Notes under the pieces: model-generated | Seen by the model: only the letters and a program-made list of their open reading frames with translations | What the model was told of the DNA's origin: nothing | The model's database searches: none | Shown here: positions 1 through 5,625 of the stretch, piece after piece | Layout of the letters: each line of letters starts with the position of its first letter | How positions within the stretch are numbered: the stretch's first letter is position 1 | From: an uncultured Actinomycetes bacterium | Lineage (GTDB): Bacteria > Actinomycetota > Actinomycetes > Nanopelagicales > Nanopelagicaceae | DNA: 6,137 nucleotides | Direction of reading: 5' to 3' | Assembly (NCBI GenBank): GCA_903932695.1 | Contig: CAIZGZ010000211.1 | Location: forward strand, 1-6,137 | Program-made: the position numbers and the translations under genes

Positions 1-904
1 CGGTGAAATTGGCTGTATTAAGCCCTAAAGCTAATCGAGGTACTACTGCTGGTTCGCCAGTAATCGTGACCACATTGGAGGTTTGGGAGACGGGGGTCAC
101 CGACATAGAAGGGTTTTGAAGTCGCCCACTAAACCAGCCACCTACTTCATGCGATAGCCGAACTTTTAACGCAACGACGGTATGGGGTGCGAAATCTTGA
201 GCGACGCCGCAATCACCATTTTCCTCATAGACACAGGAAAAATTATCTGCCTCAATCATTTTATCTTCTGGCGCGACATTAGGATCAAGATTGAGCGATC
301 GCTGGTGAAAGCTACCTGAAATTTGCGAATATGGCTCGACTCCCGCGTAGAAATCTCCCATGTGCAGTAGGCCGTTTTGCAAATACATATGAGCCACAAC
401 GGTGACCGCATAGGTACTTGTATTGCCACCATTTGTTAGACCGGGTGCGTTCCAGAGCGAGATTGTCGAGCTCCCTGGGTAGTTATACGTAGGGTCAGAT
501 GGAAATGTTGTGCCCGCAGTAGTACGAACAAATTGTGCAGAACTCAGTTTTGTGAAAGTCGTTCCCATGCTGAGCGAATCGATGCAATTTTCTTGAGCAG
601 CGCTCTGGCATGGCGCAAAGACAGTCACCGCCGCAAAATTGGCAGGATTATTTGCTGGATCGCAGATCGGATCTTTGAGAGAAGTGCACCATTTCCAACG
701 TCCGCGTGGCTGATCAACGCTTGTTACCGCAGGAGGTTGAATTGCGATGAACGAATAGTTCTGAATCGCGCCGTTTTCTACGACGTACTCCATGAGGTTA
801 TTACTCCCCAGCGGAAGTGCCAGCGGATCATATGCATCGGCATATGCCGTACTAGGCACCCACAAGAGGGCGCCTAGTAGCAGGGCGGTTGATATTTTTC
901 GCAT
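1..904 (-). CDS. Secreted Cys-paired beta-rich protein, third tandem paralogue (partial, C-terminus off window)
   Basis: The frame is open for 301 codons from an ATG at 904 to the left edge, so the C-terminus is missing. Residues 1-22 form a Sec signal peptide: Arg-Lys, a Leu-rich core, then A-Y-A before Asp23. The mature part has three cysteine pairs with identical C-x7-C spacing (C73/C81, C99/C107, C224/C232). The C99 pair, followed by I-D-S, matches the N-terminal module of the two upstream secreted proteins. An S-L-N-L-D-P-N motif (203-209) and a following G-E-P segment (283-285) match their central beta-rich domain, but here about 32 residues, including the third C-x7-C, are inserted after the motif. 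The gene starts 20 nt after the preceding stop with no clear Shine-Dalgarno, so coupled translation is likely; an in-frame TTG directly precedes the ATG. Export is well supported. The function is unknown; a surface or cell-wall role is inferred. Confidence 0.85.
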   Translation of the reverse strand, partial: MRKISTALLLGALLWVPSTAYADAYDPLALPLGSNNLMEYVVENGAIQNYSFIAIQPPAVTSVDQPRGRWKWCTSLKDPICDPANNPANFAAVTVFAPCQSAAQENCIDSLSMGTTFTKLSSAQFVRTTAGTTFPSDPTYNYPGSSTISLWNAPGLTNGGNTSTYAVTVVAHMYLQNGLLHMGDFYAGVEPYSQISGSFHQRSLNLDPNVAPEDKMIEADNFSCVYEENGDCGVAQDFAPHTVVALKVRLSHEVGGWFSGRLQNPSMSVTPVSQTSNVVTITGEPAVVPRLALGLNTANFT

Positions 905-924
905 CAACGGAAGGTCTACGTCGG

Positions 925-2955
925 TTAGACGTTTGGACCGATGTGCTTGTATCCCTTAGGGCAGACTGGATTAGTCGCAGTAATCTTCTTCACCGTCTGT
1001 CCCATCACGCACGTTGCAGTGAGCTTTGGTGCTGGAAGTGAGGTTACCTTCTTGGCAGAAGGCTTGTAGCCAGGCTTGATCTTGATCTTCAAGGTTGGCT
1101 TGGAGTACGAGAATCCAGAGACATCGATAATGATGTTTCCATTCTTAGCCGAGATTTTGCTAATGGCTGCAGATGAGCCACCGGCCTCAGTAGAGACACT
1201 GACCGTAAGAGCGGTCGCTGCGTCAGCTGGGTTTGTTAGGCCCCACAAAGCTGCCGCATCTTGGTATGGAATCACTGCCTTATAGAAGCCAAGGTTGACT
1301 GTTGTTCCATCCGGAGCAAAGTGAGGCGCAGCTGCGGTCCAGCTAAAGGTCTTGGTCGATGGATCCCAGGTAGGTGATGTCAACGAGCAGACGCCGTTGG
1401 ATCCCACATACATACGACCAGTGGTGCCATCGACACCAAATCCATTCGTATCATTCTGAGGGATGATGAGGGTCTGGAACTGACGGACATTCGCCTTTGC
1501 GATGCCAGCCTCACCGGTGCAATCCGTTGCCGCATCTTTTGCAAGTGGAACTGTGACCGGGCTACCTTCGACAGTGAGCTCCATATAACCGTTCTGTTGT
1601 TGAGTGTTCACGGTTGTGTCGACGCCGACCGCAACCGTGATTCCAGTCTGCAAATTATCGACTCGGACACCGACAGCGATTGTCACATTGGGATCGAGAT
1701 TCACGGCGTAGCTGGTATTTCCAGGTTGAACCGCTTCGCCAACTTGGTTACTTGCATTCGTCAAGGTTGGATTCACATCGATGAAGAGATCATTGACAAA
1801 TTCATTGGCTGCTTTGGCATCCACATATAAGCCGTCATAACCCAAGTTATTGAGACCGAGTTGATTCCACAATGGAGATGTCCAGCGTCCTGACATGGCA
1901 CGTCCCATAGCCGCAGGAGGTTGAAGAGTCGTACAAGCGTTTGGATCTAATGGAGCTGGCGCGATCGCCGCAGGCTGAGGAGCGAGCGGATCACTCGCAG
2001 CGGCAGATGCACTTGGGCTTGGAGTTGGGGTTGGGCTGGCTGAAGCCCCCGACGTGGCAGGGCAGGCTGCGCTTGGCGCGGCTTGCGAAATTGGCGTCAT
2101 TCCTGCTGTCGATGTGTCAGCCGGAGTTGTAGCGGTGACGGGCAGAACCGCACTTGAACCCGCAACATCCCAACCGTTGAGAAGGGAATTATTCGTGACC
2201 CAAGGCGGAGTTTGTAATGGCTCGAGAGTTGCGAATGTCTTTGTCTTTGGGTCGTACTTACTTCCCCACTTTGGCTCTTGGCCCTTTGTTGCAAGATCTT
2301 TGAGATCGACAAAAACTTCCTTGGTGTATTGCTTCACATTTGCAGCTGCCTGAGCAGCTGTGTTGTAGTTCCAGATGAACTGAACTTGTCCTTGGTCAAT
2401 AACAGCAACAGCACCTTTGTAGCACTGATCCCATGGCTCTTGCCCACTATTTGTACCATCCGAAGTGTTATTGCATTGGGTGTTGTTGCTAAACCAGTCG
2501 GCTGATTCAGTGACATCAAACGGGGTCTTTGAGTTGGTCGAATCGTAATTCGCTCCCTGTTGAGGGTAGTTGGTCGTATCGATGTACTTTGAGATATCGA
2601 GAAACTTAGCCGTTCCATCTGTCAGAACAGCGCGCATATTTTGATCAGTCCACCAACCATTACCGGTGACGACATTGTTTACGATTTCGGCCATTGGCGC
2701 GAAGGAGATGCCGTTGCCAGCTGGACTAGCTGGTACCGCTTGTCCTGATGGGACCCAAGTCAATGGCACTTTCTGGCCAGTAGACGTTGTGATCATGACG
2801 CTATCAACGCAGTACAGTCCATTTTGAACTGCGCATGGGAGAAATGATGTCTTAGGTACTCGCAATGTATCCGCCTGTGACGGTACGTTGCCGACCATTA
2901 ATAATCCGGCAAGCAGAGCAAAGACTGCACTTCTTGCGATCCGTGACTTATTCAT
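925..2955 (-). CDS. Large secreted Cys-paired beta-rich protein with Pro/Ser linker, second tandem paralogue
   Basis: This is a 676-residue exported protein. I chose the ATG at 2955 over an upstream in-frame GTG at 2982 because it has a GGGGG ribosome-binding site five bases upstream and gives a clean signal peptide (N-K-S-R start, hydrophobic core, S-Q-A before Asp29). The mature order is: a C41-x7-C49 module; a Trp- and Asn-rich region with C161 and C178; a Pro/Ser/Thr/Ala-rich linker bounded by C298 and C341; a G-R-W segment near 356; a beta-rich domain with N-L-D-P-N at 419-423; a C479-x43-C523 module; and a Lys-rich tail with C649-x15-C665-P-x-G-Y. Except for the middle insertion, the layout matches the 403-residue protein upstream; in the C-x43-C stretch I count 25 of 43 identical residues. 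There is no LPXTG motif or C-terminal membrane segment. The role is unknown; an exported envelope-associated or adhesive protein is inferred. Confidence 0.9.
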   Translation of the reverse strand: MNKSRIARSAVFALLAGLLMVGNVPSQADTLRVPKTSFLPCAVQNGLYCVDSVMITTSTGQKVPLTWVPSGQAVPASPAGNGISFAPMAEIVNNVVTGNGWWTDQNMRAVLTDGTAKFLDISKYIDTTNYPQQGANYDSTNSKTPFDVTESADWFSNNTQCNNTSDGTNSGQEPWDQCYKGAVAVIDQGQVQFIWNYNTAAQAAANVKQYTKEVFVDLKDLATKGQEPKWGSKYDPKTKTFATLEPLQTPPWVTNNSLLNGWDVAGSSAVLPVTATTPADTSTAGMTPISQAAPSAACPATSGASASPTPTPSPSASAAASDPLAPQPAAIAPAPLDPNACTTLQPPAAMGRAMSGRWTSPLWNQLGLNNLGYDGLYVDAKAANEFVNDLFIDVNPTLTNASNQVGEAVQPGNTSYAVNLDPNVTIAVGVRVDNLQTGITVAVGVDTTVNTQQQNGYMELTVEGSPVTVPLAKDAATDCTGEAGIAKANVRQFQTLIIPQNDTNGFGVDGTTGRMYVGSNGVCSLTSPTWDPSTKTFSWTAAAPHFAPDGTTVNLGFYKAVIPYQDAAALWGLTNPADAATALTVSVSTEAGGSSAAISKISAKNGNIIIDVSGFSYSKPTLKIKIKPGYKPSAKKVTSLPAPKLTATCVMGQTVKKITATNPVCPKGYKHIGPNV
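1933..2064 (-). repeat. Low-complexity Pro/Ser/Thr/Ala linker coding segment
   Basis: This segment encodes residues 298-341 of the 676-residue secreted protein. The core alternates Pro with Thr or Ser (P-T-P-T-P-S-P-S), followed by Ala/Pro-rich sequence, and is bounded by Cys298 and Cys341. Such linkers are flexible and, in exported actinobacterial proteins, sometimes glycosylated. It separates the inserted Trp/Asn-rich region from the conserved C-terminal half and is absent from the shorter paralogue. Confidence 0.75.
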
Positions 2956-2965
2956 TTTTACCCCC
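2956..2965 (-). promoter_or_regulatory. Ribosome-binding site that decides the ATG start at 2955
   Basis: GGGGG at 2965-2961 (minus strand) is followed by five bases (TAAAA) and the ATG at 2955. The alternative GTG at 2982 would add nine residues before the basic start of the signal peptide and lies upstream of this site. Confidence 0.65.
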
Positions 2966-3027
2966 GAAGCGAACCGATCCACTCAGCCTTTTTGGCCAAC
3001 TGGTTAAGACACCGTATTTTCCAGCGA

Positions 3028-3055
3028 AATTTATGCAACCAGGCCTGATTTTCAA
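3028..3055 (-). promoter_or_regulatory. Weak candidate sigma-70-type promoter for the second secreted-protein gene
   Basis: On the minus strand, TTGAAA (3055-3050) is followed 16 bases later by TAAATT (3033-3028). The first matches the -35 consensus at four of six positions, the second the -10 at four of six. It lies about 70 bases before the ATG at 2955. The match is modest and could be chance in AT-rich DNA. Confidence 0.25.
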
Positions 3056-3093
3056 GAATCCGACTGGTCAGTTCCTTATTCGAGGTGGTTCAG

Positions 3094-4305
3094 TCAGGCT
3101 TTTTTGACGTACCCATGAGGGCAGATTGGATTTGTACCGGAAACGCTTGTGGTGAGCTTGCCTTTGAAGCATTGAATGACCTTGGTCGTTGATTTAGCGC
3201 CTCGACCTAGCGTAGCTGTTGCGGTCGTGGCCTTGGAAGAGCCAGTGGCTGCGGTTGCACCGCTCGTCGATTCTTTGTAATTCCCGTTGAGCCCGATTGT
3301 GAGGATCGGCGCAGCAAAATTAAAGCCAGTCGCCGAGATCACGACGAGACCATTTCGTGCGCTGACATTGGCAATCGCTGCCTTTGAGCCCGTTTGATCT
3401 GTAGAGATTGACACGGTCAGAGCGCTTGCAGCATCTTGCGGACGAGAGAGCCCCCAGTATGCCGTGACGTCGGCAAAGGGAATTGTTGCAACATAAAATC
3501 CATCGTTAGGTGTGTGACCATCCGTAGCGAAGTATGGAGCAGACGCAGCCCAGGTAAGTTTCTTCTGGTCGGAGTTCCAAACGGGTGTTGAGATGTTGCA
3601 CGTTCCGTTGGATGTGACCACCATATTGCCAGAGGCACCCGGCACACCAAAACCATACGTGTCATTCTCGACCAAGATCACGGCTTGGAACTGATATGCG
3701 TTTGCCGTGGCGATACCGGTTTCACCTTTGCAATCGCCAGTAGATTTGGCAAGAGCAACCGGTACGGGGTCACCTGAAATTTGAACTGTTGAGTACGAAT
3801 TTTCATACGTAGTCTTCACGCTCTCATTGATTCCAACACCAATTGTTGCCCCAACCTTGATTGCGCCAGTGCGGATCGTGACCGAGATTGTCGTGTTCGG
3901 ATCAAGATTCACCGGATAGTGAGGATTTGCACTCTGCATCGCCTCAGAGACGCTTGCGCTAGTTGAAATCACCGGTTGCACATCGACAAAGACGTGGCTC
4001 ACAAATTGATTAGCTGCTCGAGCGCTGACAAATAGCCCGTTATAACCACTGCTGCTTTGGGTAGCAGAAGCCCACGAAGGTTCACTCCACGCACCTAGAA
4101 CTCCTGAGGTAGCCCCAGAAGCTCGCCACGAGAGAGCAGTACTTTTGCCAGACGAGTCAGTGACGGTGACACCGGCTACACAGTAATTAGTAGTGGTGTC
4201 AGCACAGGCTGGAAAAGGCGTGATCGGCACCGCGAGATCAGCATGTGCGGGTGAGACTATGCAGGTAGCAATGATGATCGCAAGTGCGGAAACAACTTTC
4301 TTCAC
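3094..4305 (-). CDS. Secreted Cys-paired beta-rich protein, first tandem paralogue
   Basis: This is a 403-residue exported protein. The longest frame begins at 4377, but that start would overlap the upstream gene by 37 bases and bury the signal peptide. The GTG at 4305 has an AAAGAG ribosome-binding site eight bases upstream and encodes a standard signal peptide: M-K-K, a hydrophobic stretch, then A-H-A before Asp23. The mature protein is the minimal family layout: C34-x7-C42 module, N-L-D-P-N at 133-137 within a Val/Thr/Ser-rich beta-type domain, C192-x43-C236, a Ser/Thr/Ala/Lys-rich spacer near 350-375, and the C379-x15-C395-P-x-G-Y tail. Cys15 lies in the signal peptide without a proper lipobox, so this is probably not a lipoprotein. 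The gene follows the putative anti-sigma gene by 35 nt and is probably co-transcribed with it. No catalytic motif is visible. Function unknown. Confidence 0.9.
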   Translation of the reverse strand: MKKVVSALAIIIATCIVSPAHADLAVPITPFPACADTTTNYCVAGVTVTDSSGKSTALSWRASGATSGVLGAWSEPSWASATQSSSGYNGLFVSARAANQFVSHVFVDVQPVISTSASVSEAMQSANPHYPVNLDPNTTISVTIRTGAIKVGATIGVGINESVKTTYENSYSTVQISGDPVPVALAKSTGDCKGETGIATANAYQFQAVILVENDTYGFGVPGASGNMVVTSNGTCNISTPVWNSDQKKLTWAASAPYFATDGHTPNDGFYVATIPFADVTAYWGLSRPQDAASALTVSISTDQTGSKAAIANVSARNGLVVISATGFNFAAPILTIGLNGNYKESTSGATAATGSSKATTATATLGRGAKSTTKVIQCFKGKLTTSVSGTNPICPHGYVKKA

Positions 4306-4319
4306 AACTATCACTCTTT
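4306..4319 (-). promoter_or_regulatory. Ribosome-binding site that decides the GTG start at 4305
   Basis: AAAGAG at 4319-4314 (minus strand) lies eight bases before a GTG that begins a clean signal peptide. This favours 4305 over the longer start at 4377, which has no such site and would place a cysteine-containing, non-hydrophobic extension before the signal peptide. Confidence 0.6.
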
Positions 4320-4340
4320 CACAAAGGTTATAAAAAACAC

Positions 4341-5003
4341 TTAACGAGCGACAGTGAGGTACCAGTTCCACTGCCACGACGCGCTTGGATCTACGGTTAA
4401 GCCTTGCGTGAATTCAGGATACGTGAAAACAACCAGAGAGGAGCCCCCTGGAGTAACAGTGACTGGTCGTGATGTACTGGTGACCGGCGAGTGATCGACA
4501 AAGATCATCAGGGCTGGAGATGCCGAAACGATGTCACCAGTATTATTTTTTAAGTTCAAGATCCATGTCGTTGGACACTGGCCGGATGCACATCGTTGCC
4601 AGGTGACTTTCAACCCAACCGCAGTGAGACCTCCGAGAGTATCGCCAAGCCCACCTGCCCGGGAGATAGCGGAGAGATCCCCTACGCTTTGCTCCCAGGT
4701 CAGCGGGTAGTCAGATGTGACGCCTTGAACCGCATTGGGATTGAGCGCACCCGGTTGCGTTGCACCTACGGCGCCAGTGTTGACCATCAGTGAATTCTTA
4801 CTCGTACGGCTCGAAGCCCAAGCAAAAATGCCAAGCCCTAACGCAACCGTCAACACGATGGCAACACCGCTCACGATCGCTCTTTTTATGCGGCGGCGGC
4901 GAACTTTTTGGAATATCAGAGGGGCGATATCGCGATTCTCAAGCACTCCGAGTGCCATCCATTGCAATTCACGACGGATCAGTGGGTCTACTTCGTGACT
5001 CAT
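4341..5003 (-). CDS. Single-pass membrane protein, probable anti-sigma factor
   Basis: The 220-residue protein has a cytoplasmic N-terminus of about 40 residues ending in a basic cluster (R35-R38, K40, R41). One membrane helix follows (about 42-63), then an external region of about 155 residues. The basic cluster before the helix predicts N-in topology. The external part begins with a Gly/Asn/Thr-rich stretch and continues as a domain of alternating hydrophobic residues that resembles a small Ig-like beta-sandwich, with C138 and C143 able to form a disulfide. The ATG overlaps the sigma-factor stop by one base, the usual arrangement for an ECF sigma and its anti-sigma, and this is the main basis for the call. 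The short cytoplasmic segment would bind sigma and the external domain would sense the signal. It has no H-x3-C-x2-C zinc motif. It could instead be a membrane protein of another role in the same operon. Confidence 0.72.
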   Translation of the reverse strand: MSHEVDPLIRRELQWMALGVLENRDIAPLIFQKVRRRRIKRAIVSGVAIVLTVALGLGIFAWASSRTSKNSLMVNTGAVGATQPGALNPNAVQGVTSDYPLTWEQSVGDLSAISRAGGLGDTLGGLTAVGLKVTWQRCASGQCPTTWILNLKNNTGDIVSASPALMIFVDHSPVTSTSRPVTVTPGGSSLVVFTYPEFTQGLTVDPSASWQWNWYLTVAR

Positions 5004-5611
5004 TATTCGTCCACCACCTCTCCAAATAAAATTTCTGTTTCCAGATTCTCGTTGCTCACTAGCGCCTGCTTGCTTCCCAGTGATTTCTTAATGGATTTTT
5101 CAAATTCGGGAACAAGTTCTAGGTGGGCAGCTACCGCTGCTTTACCGCGAGCCAAATGTGACGCTGCTGTGCCCATGGGAATCTGCAAAACTTCGGCAAC
5201 TTCACGAAGAACTAAGCCATGCTCGTACACTAAAACCAAAACCGCACGTTGGACTGCCGAAAGACTCTTCAGGGCTGACTGAACTAATAGGCGCTGCACT
5301 ACATCGTCAGATTGATCCGAAATGGTCAGGACGCTCTCCGCAAGCTCCCAAGTGACTTCCTTCTCCTGGCGCTTGCGCCCCCATTTGCGACGCAAATCTG
5401 CGTGCTTGCTTACCATTACGCGAATGACGTATGCCTCGGGGTTTTCGTGCTCTCGGACTTTATTCCAACGAAGGTAGACATCGGCCAGCGCCTCTTGTAA
5501 AACATCTTCTGCATTTTGAGTATCAAAGCAGATTGCGCTTGCGGCGCGAAGCAATGATCGCTGACGTTCTTTAAGCCAGATCGTAAATTCCACTTGCTCC
5601 TGATGGCCCAC
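5003..5611 (-). CDS. SigE-family ECF RNA polymerase sigma factor
   Basis: This 202-residue group 4 sigma factor would direct RNA polymerase to a dedicated set of promoters. Region 2 spans about 9-76: A-E-D-V-L-Q-E-A-L (34-42) is the conserved core-binding part, and the N-P-E-A-Y-V-I-R stretch (57-64) leads to the -10 recognition helix. Region 4 spans about 114-163, with S-L-S-A-V-Q-R-A-V-L and a helix-turn-helix ending in G-T-A-A-S-H-L-A-R-G-K (147-157), as in SigE-type actinobacterial ECFs. It is somewhat longer than a typical SigE member because of an acidic C-terminal tail after about 165. The start taken is GTG at 5611, which gives the usual short lead before region 2. A GTG at 5593 has AGGAG only three bases before it and is a possible alternative. 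The gene lies 14 nt after the transferase gene, so it may be expressed by read-through as well as from its own promoter. Confidence 0.92.
   Translation of the reverse strand: MGHQEQVEFTIWLKERQRSLLRAASAICFDTQNAEDVLQEALADVYLRWNKVREHENPEAYVIRVMVSKHADLRRKWGRKRQEKEVTWELAESVLTISDQSDDVVQRLLVQSALKSLSAVQRAVLVLVYEHGLVLREVAEVLQIPMGTAASHLARGKAAVAAHLELVPEFEKSIKKSLGSKQALVSNENLETEILFGEVVDE
5004..5023 (-). promoter_or_regulatory. Ribosome-binding site for the anti-sigma gene, inside the sigma gene
   Basis: Read on the minus strand, the purine-rich GGAGAGGTGGTGG at 5023-5011 sits seven bases before the ATG at 5003, within the last codons of the sigma gene. Together with the one-base stop/start overlap it supports coupled translation of the two proteins, which would keep sigma and its inhibitor in a fixed ratio. 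Confidence 0.6.
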
Positions 5612-5625
5612 GTTCGAAGCCTAAC

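Larger units (their letters stand above)
2956..3093 (-). other. 138-nt intergenic region between the first and second secreted-protein genes
   Basis: This is the only non-coding stretch above 40 nt in the window. It is AT-richer than the flanking genes. It contains no stem followed by a T-run, so there is no convincing rho-independent terminator after the upstream gene. It does hold candidate promoter elements: GGAAC at 3075-3071, a TTGAAA-like hexamer at 3055-3050 and an AT-rich TAAATT at 3033-3028. The size of the gap compared with 20-35 nt elsewhere suggests separate control of the downstream two genes, either by a promoter or by transcript processing. Confidence 0.5.

Noticed and set aside
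295..304. AGCGATCGCT palindrome, with another GCGATCGC near 1969
   Set aside because: Both lie inside coding sequence, are isolated, and have no array or spacing pattern.
727..741. Exact 15-base direct repeat (CCGCAGGAGGTTGAA) also at 1911-1925, containing a perfect AGGAGG on the plus strand
   Set aside because: On the coding strand both copies encode Q-P-P-A in two paralogues, upstream of a G-R-W segment in each, so shared ancestry or chance explains it. No plus-strand gene follows.
533..877. Plus-strand open frame of 114 codons
   Set aside because: It is antisense to the truncated secreted-protein gene, which has a signal peptide and clear paralogy. The plus-strand product shows no recognisable domain or signal.
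2983..2997. GGCCAAAAAGGC hairpin on the minus strand as a terminator
   Set aside because: The stem is only three to four base pairs and no T-run follows.
4261..4266. Cys15 of the first secreted protein as a lipoprotein cysteine
   Set aside because: The preceding residues I-A-T do not form a good lipobox, and a normal A-H-A cleavage site follows seven residues later.
3094..4377. Longer start at 4377 for the first secreted protein
   Set aside because: It overlaps the upstream gene, has no ribosome-binding site and puts 24 residues before an otherwise standard signal peptide.
4596..5029. Several overlapping plus-strand open frames opposite the anti-sigma gene
   Set aside because: They are frames opposite a well-supported minus-strand gene and their products are basic, low-similarity sequences without domains.
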